Shown piece by piece: positions 18,325-26,140 of a stretch of DNA of 64,000 bases. The notes under the pieces are model-generated. The model was not told the origin of the DNA, made no database searches, and saw only the letters and a program-made list of their open reading frames with translations. A program made the translations under genes and the position numbers. Position 1 is the stretch's first letter; the number at the start of each line of letters is the position of its first letter. The DNA is from Methylomonas sp. 11b (lineage in GTDB: Bacteria; Pseudomonadota; Gammaproteobacteria; Methylococcales; Methylomonadaceae): NCBI RefSeq assembly GCF_000515215.1, contig NZ_KI911557.1:2785741-2849740 (forward strand), written 5' to 3'.

Positions 18325-18911
18325 GGTTGAACGAGATCAGCCTCGTTGAACAAAAAGGTTTTGCCGCTGCTGCAATTAATCAGAAAATTTAGCTGATCCG
18401 GTTTGCTTTTCCCGGTTAGTTCATCGGCTTCGATGCGTTGACACTCGCCGCTGGCTAAGGCTTTTTGTGCGGCCAGCCTTCGGAATTTTTCGACATCCGG
18501 CAGGCGCGTTTCGAAGGGTTTGACTTGCGCGGGTAGTTTTTCCGGGTCGTAAGGTGGGATGGCGAATGCGGAAAATTGCATGGGGTTTTGCTTAATTAGC
18601 GTCTGGGTCATTTCACTCTGAACTCTGGCATCTTGCTTATTTTTGGCGATGGCGTCGAGTTTGGCCTGGTGCTCGGCTTGTTCCTGCGCAGACTGCTGCT
18701 TTTTCAATTCGGCTTCCGCGGCTTGCTGCCTTTCCAGCGCATTTAAATCGACGCTGCTGCCGGTTTTAGTATTCATCTGCACCGCTTTGTGTTCCACCGT
18801 GCAGGGCGACGATTGATAATTAGTGTGACCGCTTGCGTCAGTGCATTTAAAAACCCCGGCCCAACTGTCGACGGACAGGAACAGGGCAAAAACGAAGAAC
18901 AGATTTTTCAT
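18321..18911 (-). CDS. DUF4124 domain-containing exported protein
   Basis: A 196-residue exported protein: signal peptide (MKNLFFVFALFLSVDSWA) followed at once by the DUF4124 signature VFKCTDASGHTNYQSSPC with its two Cys. A Glu/Gln/Ala-rich coiled coil follows (about 55-100), then a C-terminal segment with two more Cys. The function of DUF4124 is unknown. It is the first gene of a two-gene unit with the SDR (ATGA overlap). Confidence 0.8.
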   Translation of the reverse strand: MKNLFFVFALFLSVDSWAGVFKCTDASGHTNYQSSPCTVEHKAVQMNTKTGSSVDLNALERQQAAEAELKKQQSAQEQAEHQAKLDAIAKNKQDARVQSEMTQTLIKQNPMQFSAFAIPPYDPEKLPAQVKPFETRLPDVEKFRRLAAQKALASGECQRIEADELTGKSKPDQLNFLINCSSGKTFLFNEADLVQP

Positions 18912-19000
18912 TGGATTCCTGTTGATTAAACGCTAGGGCAAAACTATTACTCAGCTCGCGATCAGTGTAAATAAATTTTTTCTATTGCTCAGCGCCAGTC

Positions 19001-19468
19001 TTGCATCGCGCAAAAAAGCGGTGGTTTTGCCGGCTACTAATTTCCGGGCATGAGCTTGACGGCGAAGTGTATCAGTCTTTTCGGCAATATCCAGCCGCTT
19101 CAAACTCTGATCGTTTGCGGGAATTAAAGTCGCACGGGGTTGAGACCGCGATCAACGATTTTGGCACCGGCTATTCTTCTTTGAATAATCTTCGCCGTCT
19201 GCCATTGGAGTTTCTGAAAATCGACAAATCCCTTGTTTCGGACGCTGATATGGCCGCGGAAAGTAAAGCCATTATTCGGGCGATTTCGGCCATGGTCAAA
19301 AGCCTGGGACTAAAAACCATAGCCGGAGGCGTCGAACGGCCCGCGCAAGAATTGATTTTGCGGGAAATGGCTTGCGAATTTGGGCAGGGTTATCCGCATG
19401 CCAAGCCGATGGCCTATGGCAAATTGCTGGAATTTAGGAGTTCCAGGGCTTTGGTTGAGACACTTTGA
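19001..19468 (+). pseudogene. Remnant of an EAL-domain c-di-GMP phosphodiesterase
   Basis: The frame encodes only the C-terminal half of an EAL domain: NDFGTGYSSLNNL, LEFLKIDKSLV, a degraded IAGGVE (the functional IAEGVE catalytic Glu is lost) and GQGYPHAKPM. The EAL/EVL motif, the substrate-loop Arg and the first metal ligands that should lie upstream are absent. The preceding 35 residues (PGHELDGEVYQSF-like) do not fit the family, indicating an internal or 5' deletion. Conserved motifs without an active-site Glu and without the N-terminal half mark it as non-functional. Confidence 0.75.
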
Positions 19469-19802
19469 GGCATATTTCTATCTGCCAACGGTTGAGCTTT
19501 TAGCGGAATTGTTGAGTCCAACGTGCTTAGTCCTGCGACAGGCTCAGTACCCGCAGGGCATGGAGACGAGGTATGTTATTGATTCCGTTCGTGATCCACT
19601 GCAAGAATGCGGGAGTTCGCAGGAGCAGTTGCCGAGAGCTTGTGAAGTCACTTGTGCCCTTTAGGGTATCTGTGGAATCAACTTCTTCAGAGTTTCCGTA
19701 ATGGCGGCTATTTGTTTTTGCTAGCCTAATGATTTAGTCCAACCAAACAAATTGGCGTGAAAATCACGCCAATTTGGCTAATGGGAAAGAGTTCGAAAGC
19801 TG
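19469..19802. other. Intergenic region after the EAL remnant
   Basis: About 330 bases without a credible gene. It includes CCTGCGACAGGCTCAGTACCC around 19534-19556, followed by GCAGG. This looks like a degraded copy of the genomic palindrome family that also appears at 50439-50501. The DNA just after 19750 (CAAATTGGCGTGAAAATCACGCCAATTTGG) forms a strong inverted repeat that may terminate the PEP-CTERM gene on the minus strand. Confidence 0.45.
19748..19777 (-). terminator. Inverted repeat, candidate terminator for the PEP-CTERM gene
   Basis: CAAATTGGCGTGA and TCACGCCAATTTG are perfect 13-base arms around a 3- to 4-base loop, about 26 bases downstream of the stop at 19803 on the minus strand. 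On that strand the stem is followed by TTTGG rather than a long T-run, so it is a weaker candidate for intrinsic termination or a transcript-protecting hairpin. Confidence 0.5.
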
Positions 19803-20645
19803 TTATGCCGAACGGCGACGGTTGAACCCAAACAACCCGGCGATAGAAGTGCCGAACAACCATATCGCAGCCGGAACAGGCACGGGGGTCGCCGAAGTGA
19901 CAAAATGGCCGTCGTCGGCTAAACCGTTCCCGGCAGTAAAGCCATAATACAACTGATGACCAGCTGCCACTGCCGTACCCAGGTTGCTTAAATCCACTGA
20001 CGTAGCGGTGACAGAAAACGTGCCCAAATCTGCATGGTAAATAGTGCCGGTCAGATCGCCAGTTTCATCCTGCAAACCCGATGGCGTGTAGGTAAAAGTA
20101 GCGCGCCATTGCCAGTTTGGGTCTCTGATTGAATCCCCCAAGCCTGTTTCGGTGTAGGCCAGCGGATTGACATCGCCATTTTGTAGAATCTGAATACTGG
20201 GAGATTCCGGTTCGCCGCCGAAATTAAATGTATCGACAGCGAATGCCAGGCTGTTTGATAGTCCGGCGTAGCCCAAATCCGAACCGCCGCCGCCAATACC
20301 GGGTGCATCCGATAACGTGAAAGTTAAACCGTCTCCGCGAATACCGGTGTTGGCCGGAATAAAGAAATGAAAGTCAAAGCTGAAGGCTTGGTTGAGGTCT
20401 AGCGTGATCGCGGCCGGAGCAAATCCGGCGCCGGCGCTACCGCCAGTTCCCGGTACGGTCAACTCCAAGTTGCTGTAGGTAAAGCCATTGCCGGGAGTCG
20501 CGTTGATTGCAGTTGCCGAGCCATAAAGGCTCCATGTGCTGAAGTCTGTAAAGCCCGCTGCCAAACTCACACCTTGCGCGGAACTTGCGGTCGGTATGGC
20601 GGAAAGTGCCAATAAAGCTGAAGGTAATAAAATTTTAAATTGCAT
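19803..20645 (-). CDS. PEP-CTERM (VPLPA-type) exported protein with legume-lectin-like domain
   Basis: A 280-residue secreted protein. After a signal peptide (MQFKILLPSALLALSAI... SSAQG) comes a beta-rich domain with lectin-L-type features: FSTWSLYGSATA, FSFDFHFFIPAN, GDGLTFTLSDAPG and a later SLAFAVDTFNFG. The C-terminus is a sorting signal: VPVPAAIWLFGTSIAGLFG followed by RRR, matching the VPLPA variant of PEP-CTERM. Such proteins are cut by an exosortase (encoded elsewhere) and are linked to exopolysaccharide or biofilm surfaces. CGGAG six bases before the ATG supports the start. Ligand unknown. Confidence 0.85.
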   Translation of the reverse strand: MQFKILLPSALLALSAIPTASSAQGVSLAAGFTDFSTWSLYGSATAINATPGNGFTYSNLELTVPGTGGSAGAGFAPAAITLDLNQAFSFDFHFFIPANTGIRGDGLTFTLSDAPGIGGGGSDLGYAGLSNSLAFAVDTFNFGGEPESPSIQILQNGDVNPLAYTETGLGDSIRDPNWQWRATFTYTPSGLQDETGDLTGTIYHADLGTFSVTATSVDLSNLGTAVAAGHQLYYGFTAGNGLADDGHFVTSATPVPVPAAIWLFGTSIAGLFGFNRRRSA

Positions 20646-21147
20646 GGCGTTCTCCGAAGTTGCTGCGCTGTTGGTCTATCGTTTGATTTCAAGGGTTTGC
20701 GTAGTCAGTGCCTAAAGGTTTTCGACTATTCGTAAAACCACCAGCAAAATTGGCGCCACTCATGGTTAAGTGTTTAAAACTAATCGGGTTATTGAAGAGC
20801 GGCAGCGGAAGCCGCGTTGATTTTGGTCGCCAGTGTAAAAAAAACCAACACTTTCGCTTGGATGCTACAGCGAATTGATTGATGGTACCGCCACTTCGTT
20901 CAATGGTGTCGATGAGCATCCCGGCAACAACCGCCAACGCTCGGTTGTTGCCTCCGAGCTTTTCAGCGGCGCCATTTTATCCGTTGGCGGTGCCCACGAA
21001 ACGTTTATGGCTACCGACAAGCGGTTTTGCCGTGCCGCTAAGCTTCTCGGTGGCAGCCATCAGCGCTGCTTAAACACCACCATGTGACAGTCGTATTCAT
21101 CAAGCCGGCAAGTTATACTGCCCGCCAATTTTCGACCTAAGAGCACT
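20646..21147. other. Intergenic region with a degenerate coding-like stretch
   Basis: About 500 bases between the PEP-CTERM gene and thyA. On the minus strand, 20890-21090 reads like a protein with repeated AATEKLxGT / GAAEKLGG phrases (for example TEKLSGTAKPLVG) but is interrupted by a stop near 20980. I could not assign it. It may be a decayed gene or a repeat-rich non-coding element. The thyA promoter is not obvious. Confidence 0.35.
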
Positions 21148-21981
21148 ATGCAACCCTACCTGGATCTCCTCGCCGACATCATGGCTAACGGCATCGACAA
21201 AAGCGATCGCACCGGTACCGGTACTCGCTCCTTGTTCGGTCGGCAGATACGCTACAACTTGGCGAACGGCTTTCCGCTGTTGACCACCAAGAAGTTGCAC
21301 TTCAAATCCATTGCTTACGAATTGCTATGGTTTTTGCGGGGCGATACCAATATCCAATATTTGAACGATCACGGTGTAACGATTTGGGATGAATGGGCCA
21401 CGCCGGACGGCGAACTGGGGCCGGTATACGGTGCACAGTGGCGTAACTGGTTGGGGCCGCATGGCGAGCGTTACGATCAGATGCAGATTTTGCTGGACGG
21501 TTTAAAAAACAAACCGGATTCGCGCCGGCATATCGTCAGCGGTTGGAATGTGGCATTTTTGCCGGATGAAACCGTAGGCCCGCGCGAGAATGCTGCTGCC
21601 GGGCGCATGGCCCTACCGCCCTGCCATGTGTTGTATCAATTTTATGTGGCGAACGGGAAGTTGTCCTGCATGATGACCCAGCGCAGTGCCGATTGCTTTT
21701 TGGGTGTGCCTTACAATCAGGCTAGTGTGGCGTTGTTGACACATATGCTGGCGCAACAATGCGACTTGGACGTGGGTGAGTTGATCATGTCGTTCGGCGA
21801 CGTGCATATCTATCGCAACCATTTCGAGCAAGTTGCATTACAACTCAGCCGGCAACCGTTGGCGCCGCCGCAACTGCAATTCAAGCGCCGGCCGGAATCG
21901 CTATTTTCCTATGAATTTGCCGACTTCGAGTTGCTGGGTTATCAAGCGCATCGGCATATCGCCGGTGCTGTTTCAGTTTAG
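21148..21981 (+). CDS. thyA: Thymidylate synthase ThyA
   Basis: Converts dUMP and 5,10-methylene-THF to dTMP and DHF. Recognisable segments: [38 protein letters not shown], the catalytic Cys in [24 protein letters not shown] and [11 protein letters not shown]. It is 277 residues, 13 longer than E. coli ThyA. The extra residues are a loop before the catalytic segment ([15 protein letters not shown]), also found in some other gammaproteobacterial enzymes. No folA neighbour is seen. A strong hairpin follows the stop. Confidence 0.96.
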   Translation: MQPYLDLLADIMANGIDKSDRTGTGTRSLFGRQIRYNLANGFPLLTTKKLHFKSIAYELLWFLRGDTNIQYLNDHGVTIWDEWATPDGELGPVYGAQWRNWLGPHGERYDQMQILLDGLKNKPDSRRHIVSGWNVAFLPDETVGPRENAAAGRMALPPCHVLYQFYVANGKLSCMMTQRSADCFLGVPYNQASVALLTHMLAQQCDLDVGELIMSFGDVHIYRNHFEQVALQLSRQPLAPPQLQFKRRPESLFSYEFADFELLGYQAHRHIAGAVSV

Positions 21982-21986
21982 GGAAG

Positions 21987-22026
21987 TAGGTAGAGACGCT
22001 GAATCATGCGTCTCTACCTAATTTTT
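21987..22026 (+). terminator. Intrinsic terminator after thyA
   Basis: Perfect 13-bp stem TAGGTAGAGACGC/GCGTCTCTACCTA with an 8-base loop, followed by ATTTTTAA, six bases after the thyA stop. The GTAGAGACGC core is seen as a dispersed palindrome in many bacteria, so this may be a repeat copy serving as terminator. Confidence 0.85.
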
Positions 22027-22062
22027 AATCACTAATGGATCTAGCGGTTTGTTACTGAGAAT

Positions 22063-22398
22063 TTACTTGTTGCCGGCCTTGATATGGCCGACGGCTTCTT
22101 CCGCCGCTTTCGTAGCTACGTCGGCATGGCCCATTTTGCCGTGCTCGATCGCGCTTTCCAACGATTTTACCCCGGCATCGAGATGCGTTTTATATTCGCC
22201 CTTGGCGACTTCGGCGCCTTTTTTGGCATGGGTTAAGGCGGCTTCGGCATGTTCCACCAAAATCGGGCTATGGCCGGCTTTACCGTGAGTGACCGCCTGA
22301 TTTGCGTGCTCCAGTGCCGCGGCAGCGTGTTCTTCGGCGAATACGCCGGTGCTAGCGAACAGTAATGCACTAATAGAAATAGCTGTAAATATTTTCAT
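22063..22398 (-). CDS. smbP: SmbP-like small periplasmic metal-binding protein
   Basis: A 111-residue exported protein. After a signal peptide (MKIFTAISISALLFASTG... FAEE) the mature protein is a helical bundle built of repeats of the form EHAxxAxxHxKxG: LEHANQAVTHGKAGH, VEHAEAALTHAKKG, LESAIEHGKMGH, AVGHIKAG. This pattern and size match SmbP of Nitrosomonas europaea, a His-rich protein that binds Cu, Ni and other divalent metals. About ten His are present, with no Cys. GGGGGA before the ATG at 22398 supports the start. It lies one gene away from the copper-RiPP operon, consistent with a periplasmic metal buffer. Confidence 0.85.
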   Translation of the reverse strand: MKIFTAISISALLFASTGVFAEEHAAAALEHANQAVTHGKAGHSPILVEHAEAALTHAKKGAEVAKGEYKTHLDAGVKSLESAIEHGKMGHADVATKAAEEAVGHIKAGNK

Positions 22399-22609
22399 AA
22401 TTCCCCCGAATTGAATTGTTGTGATTTTTCGCACCCGTTCTGAGTGCTAGCTAGTGACTTGATGCGCGGGAGATTGGTTCCAAAATAAATGTGGCAATTT
22501 AAATTACTCGTTTTCTTATCGCTTTAGCGGGCGAATAAGGACGCTACCAATGTTTACCTTGCAAGCCGGGATAATCCTGGAAAGCTTGGCTTTGAATCCA
22601 TTTTTGAGC

Positions 22610-23245
22610 ATGAATAACGAAAAACGCCTGTTGATATTCCAGCGCTTGGCAGAAGCCACGCCCAATCCGACCACCGAACTAAATTTCACTACCCCGTTCG
22701 AATTATTGGTGGCGGTGGTGTTGTCGGCGCAAGCGACCGATAAGGGCGTCAACAAGGCGACTGCCAAGCTGTTTCCCGTTGCGAATACCCCGCAGGCGAT
22801 CCTGGCCTTGGGTGAAGACGGTTTAAAGGAGCACATCAAAACTATCGGCTTATTCAACAGCAAGGCGGCAAATGTCATAAAACTTTGTCAGACTCTGCTG
22901 GAACAGCATGGCGGAGAAGTGCCGCGAGAACGGGAAGCCTTGGAGGCGCTGGCCGGAGTGGGCCGCAAAACCGCGAATGTGATTTTAAACACAGCATTTG
23001 GCGAACCGACCATTGCCGTGGACACGCATATTTTTCGGGTTGCCAACCGAATCGGTCTGGCGCCGGGCAAAAATGTACTGGAAGTCGAGCGGAAGCTGGA
23101 TAAAACCGTGCCCAAGCAATACAAGAAAGACGCACATCATTTATTGATTTTGCACGGTCGCTATATTTGCGTGGCCAGGAAGCCGCGTTGCGGTGCTTGC
23201 TGCATCGCCGATGTCTGCGAATTTAAGGCAAAGAATTTAGACTGA
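22610..23245 (+). CDS. nth: Endonuclease III (DNA glycosylase/AP lyase)
   Basis: Removes oxidised pyrimidines and nicks AP sites in base excision repair. From the ATG at 22610 the 211-residue protein aligns end to end with E. coli Nth: TTELNF, LLSAQATD, the helix-hairpin-helix LAGVGRKTANVIL with the catalytic Lys, IAVDTHIFRV with the catalytic Asp, and the [4Fe-4S] Cys set C-x6-C-x2-C-x5-C (CVARKPRCGACCIADVC). An in-frame ATG at 22550 has a better ribosome-binding site (AGGA, eight bases) and would add 20 residues, so a longer form cannot be excluded. Confidence 0.95.
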   Translation: MNNEKRLLIFQRLAEATPNPTTELNFTTPFELLVAVVLSAQATDKGVNKATAKLFPVANTPQAILALGEDGLKEHIKTIGLFNSKAANVIKLCQTLLEQHGGEVPREREALEALAGVGRKTANVILNTAFGEPTIAVDTHIFRVANRIGLAPGKNVLEVERKLDKTVPKQYKKDAHHLLILHGRYICVARKPRCGACCIADVCEFKAKNLD

Positions 23246-23352
23246 ATATGCAATAATCAGAGTAGAGCCATAAAGATTACGCGTCAGTCGTAAGCCCCGG
23301 CAGTTATATGCTGGAGCAATATAATTAAAAAATCACACGAGAGGATAAACGC

Positions 23353-23925
23353 ATGAAAAAATTTAATAAATCTCCGCTGGCCGCCGCGATGGGCGGTGCG
23401 CTTTTGTCCGGTATGGCTGTCAACGTGCAAGCCGATGCCAACCCATTCGCTGTTTCCGAGCTGTCCAGCGGCTATATGCAAGTTGCCGACAATCATTCCA
23501 ACGGCAAAATTAGCCAAGGCGCCTGCGGTTCCAACGCGATTGACGGCAACGGCGTTAAAAAAGGCGACGCTAAAAAAGCCGAAGTCAAGAAAACCGAAGG
23601 CTCATGCGGTGAAGGCATGTGCGGCGGCATGATGAGCGGCGGCAAAATGAAGAAAGGCATGGAGAGCGCTTGCGGGGCAATGATGAAGGGTAAAGAAGGT
23701 GCTTGTGGCATGGGCATGATGACTGGCGGCGGCATGATGAGTATGGGCAGCATGGGCGGTATGGATCACGGTGCCGACAAATCTAAAAAAGCCGAAGAAG
23801 GCAGTTGCGGCGCTATGATGGGTGGCGACAAAAAAGCCGGCGAACATAGCTGCGGTGCCATGATGAAAGGCGAAGAAGGCAGTTGCGGAAGCAAAATGGA
23901 TGCCGACAAAGCGGCCAGCCATTAA
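23353..23925 (+). CDS. Cys/Met-rich RiPP metallophore precursor (bufferin/HvfA-like)
   Basis: A 190-residue precursor peptide. Its N-terminus is a signal peptide (MKKFNKSPLAAAMGG... VQADA) followed by NPFAVSELSSGYMQVA, a segment shared by HvfA/BufA-type precursors whose Cys are oxidatively modified by a DUF692 enzyme. The rest is the core region: eight Cys (58, 85, 90, 107, 118, 152, 167, 178), every one followed by Gly. Five are in strict EGxCG context and three in variants QGACG, ESACG and EHSCG. About 20 Met and several His lie between them. GAGAGG precedes the ATG. DedA, DUF692 and DUF2063 genes follow within 1.5 kb. Expected product: a periplasmic copper-binding peptide with modified Cys; the exact chemistry is inference. 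Confidence 0.85.
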   Translation: MKKFNKSPLAAAMGGALLSGMAVNVQADANPFAVSELSSGYMQVADNHSNGKISQGACGSNAIDGNGVKKGDAKKAEVKKTEGSCGEGMCGGMMSGGKMKKGMESACGAMMKGKEGACGMGMMTGGGMMSMGSMGGMDHGADKSKKAEEGSCGAMMGGDKKAGEHSCGAMMKGEEGSCGSKMDADKAASH

Positions 23926-23954
23926 TTTCGACTCATCGCCAATAGACCGACACT

Positions 23955-24527
23955 ATGGATTTTAATGATTTACAGCAGCTGGTTATCGATTACGGCTATC
24001 TAGCCTTGTTTATCGGTACGTATCTGGAAGGCGAAACCATTCTGGTCATCGCCGGCTTTTTGGCGCATGGCGGCTATTTGCAGCTGGAATGGGTGATGCT
24101 GACGGCGTTTTTAGGTACCTTTGCCGGCGACCAGACTTTTTTCTATCTGGGCCGTTGGAAAGGTATCGCTTTTCTGGAGAAACGTCCGCTTTGGCACAGC
24201 AAAACCGACAAGGTTTTCGATTTGCTGCACAAGCATCAGATACCGGTGATATTGGGGTTTCGCTTTCTCTACGGCGTGCGTAACGTCACGCCGTTTGTGA
24301 TCGGTGCCAGCAAGATTCATCCCTTGAAGTTTTTCTTGCTGAACTTCCTCGGCGCCGGCATTTGGGCGATAGCTGTCGGGTATCTGGGCTACACCTTCGG
24401 CGAATTTGCCGAGTCCATCATGGGCCAGGTCAAAAAATACGAAATGTATATCCTCGGCGTACTGGTTGCCATTGGCGTGGCCTTATTTTGGCGGTCTACG
24501 CACAAACCAGAAGCGCCGGAAGAGTAA
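23955..24527 (+). CDS. DedA family membrane protein within the RiPP operon
   Basis: A 190-residue polytopic protein of the DedA/SNARE-associated (VTT) family: GYLALFIGTYLEGETILVIAG at the start (with the membrane-embedded Glu), LGTFAGDQTFFYLGR, the signature FRFLYGVRNVTPFVIGAS with conserved Arg, and a final membrane helix with a charged tail. DedA proteins act in membrane lipid-carrier (undecaprenyl phosphate) recycling and envelope homeostasis. It starts 29 bases after the precursor stop and ends 3 bases before the DUF692 start, so it is an integral operon member. Hvf/bufferin operons commonly carry a DoxX-type membrane protein; none was recognised here, and the DedA may have a related role. 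Confidence 0.88.
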   Translation: MDFNDLQQLVIDYGYLALFIGTYLEGETILVIAGFLAHGGYLQLEWVMLTAFLGTFAGDQTFFYLGRWKGIAFLEKRPLWHSKTDKVFDLLHKHQIPVILGFRFLYGVRNVTPFVIGASKIHPLKFFLLNFLGAGIWAIAVGYLGYTFGEFAESIMGQVKKYEMYILGVLVAIGVALFWRSTHKPEAPEE

Positions 24528-24530
24528 GCC

Positions 24531-25382
24531 ATGGATAGCGTTCGCAATCTCGTTCACGGTGCCGGCTTGGGTTTAAGGCGGTCATTTTTGGGTGAGATTG
24601 TCGAGCAACCGCCCGGTAACGTCGATTTTTACGAAGTGGCGCCGGAAAACTGGATGACCATAGGCGGCAAGTTCGGCAAGCAGTTTCGGGCCATGACCGA
24701 ACGTTTTAATTTTGTCTGTCATGGCTTGTCTCTGTCGATAGGCAGCAGCGATCCGCTCGACGAACAGTTCGTGCGCGAACTTAAACTGTTCATGCGCGAA
24801 CACGGTATCAAGTTCTACAGCGAGCACCTCAGCTATTGCAGTCACGGCGGGCACTTGTATGACTTGATGCCGATGCCGTTTACCGAAGACGCGGTTAAGC
24901 ATGTCGCCGCGCGTATCCGCAGGGTGCAGGATATTCTGGAACAGCGCATGGCTATCGAAAATATTTCCTATTACGCCGCGCCGGGACAGGAAATGGCCGA
25001 GATCGATTTTTTCAACGCGGTAGTCACTGAAGCCGACTGCGATGTGCTGATCGACATCAACAATATCTACGTTAACAGCGTCAATCACGGCTACGATGCC
25101 GAGACCTTTCTGCGGGCCATGCCTGCCGAGCGCATCGCTTACGCACACATTGCCGGTCATTATGTGGAAGCAGAGGATTTTCTGGTCGATACCCACGGCG
25201 CGCCGGTGATCGATCCGGTCTGGACTTTGCTGGGCAAGGCTTACGAGCTGTTCGGCGTATTCCCTACCCTGCTTGAGCGGGATTTCAACATTCCTTCCTT
25301 GCTTGAGTTAAGCAGGGAAGTCGATACCATCCAAGCCATACAGCAGCACTATGCGGCTGACCGGCAAAAACAGGTGGCCTGA
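24531..25382 (+). CDS. DUF692/MNIO multinuclear iron oxidative enzyme (HvfB/BufB-like)
   Basis: The modifying enzyme of the RiPP pathway: MNIO (DUF692) proteins such as MbnB, HvfB and BufB use two or three non-haem irons in a TIM-barrel to oxidise Cys into oxazolone/thioamide or thiooxazole groups. Visible family segments: GLGLRRSFLGEI, FVCHGLSLSIGSSD, SEHLSYCSHGGHLYDLMPMPFT, IENISYY, DINNIYVNSVNHG, AHIAGHY, DTHGAPVIDPVW and LLERDFNIP. The His, Glu and Asp in these are the expected iron ligands. Length (283) is typical. ATG three bases after the DedA stop; the stop overlaps the next start (TGATG). Confidence 0.93.
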   Translation: MDSVRNLVHGAGLGLRRSFLGEIVEQPPGNVDFYEVAPENWMTIGGKFGKQFRAMTERFNFVCHGLSLSIGSSDPLDEQFVRELKLFMREHGIKFYSEHLSYCSHGGHLYDLMPMPFTEDAVKHVAARIRRVQDILEQRMAIENISYYAAPGQEMAEIDFFNAVVTEADCDVLIDINNIYVNSVNHGYDAETFLRAMPAERIAYAHIAGHYVEAEDFLVDTHGAPVIDPVWTLLGKAYELFGVFPTLLERDFNIPSLLELSREVDTIQAIQQHYAADRQKQVA

Positions 25383-26140
25383 TGGCTGCCGATTTTCAGG
25401 CTACCCAAGGCCAATTTGCCGCTTATATTCGCGATCCGCAAAATAACCCACCGCCAGCAGATGTCGAGCCACGGCGCATGGCGATGTATCGGGAGTTGTT
25501 TTTCAATAATATCGACAGTTTTATTGCCAGTAATTTTCCAGTATTACGAGCTATCCTCGATGACACGCAATGGCTGGAAATCACCCAGGATTTTTTTACC
25601 CGGCATCGCTGCGAAACGCCCTATTTCTCGGAAATTGCCGAAGAGTTTTTGGCCTATCTGCAAAACGAACGACACAACCCGGACGATTATCCGTTTATGC
25701 TGGAGTTGGCGCATTACGAATGGGTGGAAATGGCCTTGTCGATTGCCAAGGACACACCGATATTGGGCGACAGCAATTTTCTGGAGAACTTATTGCCGCG
25801 CAACATGGCGTTATCGCCCTTGGCCTGGCCGCTGCTGTACCGCTATCCGGTGCAGGCAATAGGCCCAGGCTTTTTACCGTTAGAGCCGCCGGAGCAACCC
25901 ACTTGTTTGATCGTTTACCGCGACAGTCTCGACAGCGTGCATTTTCTGAAAACCACCGGTTTGACGATACGCCTGCTGCAAATTTTGCAAGATAAAGGGC
26001 CAATGACGGGGGAGAGTTGTTTGCGAACGGTCACCACGGAATTCCCACAACTCGATAGCCAAGCCTTAATGGTCAACGGTCCCCCCATGCTGCGGGAGTT
26101 AGCCGAGAAAGGTATTCTTATTCCAGCTGTTGACGCCTAA
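25382..26140 (+). CDS. DUF2063 MNIO partner protein (HvfC/BufC-like)
   Basis: A 252-residue protein of the DUF2063 family, the usual partner that recruits the precursor to the MNIO enzyme. The N-terminal helical domain has the family pattern FAAYIRDP, RRMAMYRELFFNNIDSFI, NFPVLRAIL, FFTRHRCETPYFSEIAEEFL, and FMLELAHYEWVEMAL. A C-terminal winged-helix-like domain follows (LRLLQILQDKGPMTGESCL-like pattern). It overlaps the DUF692 stop by one base, so translation is coupled. Its last 23 bases overlap the convergent ASCH gene. Confidence 0.9.
   Translation: MAADFQATQGQFAAYIRDPQNNPPPADVEPRRMAMYRELFFNNIDSFIASNFPVLRAILDDTQWLEITQDFFTRHRCETPYFSEIAEEFLAYLQNERHNPDDYPFMLELAHYEWVEMALSIAKDTPILGDSNFLENLLPRNMALSPLAWPLLYRYPVQAIGPGFLPLEPPEQPTCLIVYRDSLDSVHFLKTTGLTIRLLQILQDKGPMTGESCLRTVTTEFPQLDSQALMVNGPPMLRELAEKGILIPAVDA

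Noticed and set aside
21987..22026. The thyA hairpin as an insertion-sequence end
   Set aside because: No transposase, no target duplication seen; a simple terminator explains it.
23493..23922. Two long open frames antisense to the RiPP precursor (86 and 106 codons)
   Set aside because: They arise because Gly/Met/Lys-rich codons of the precursor lack stops on the opposite strand. Their His/Ala/Pro-rich translations match nothing recognisable and no ribosome-binding site fits.
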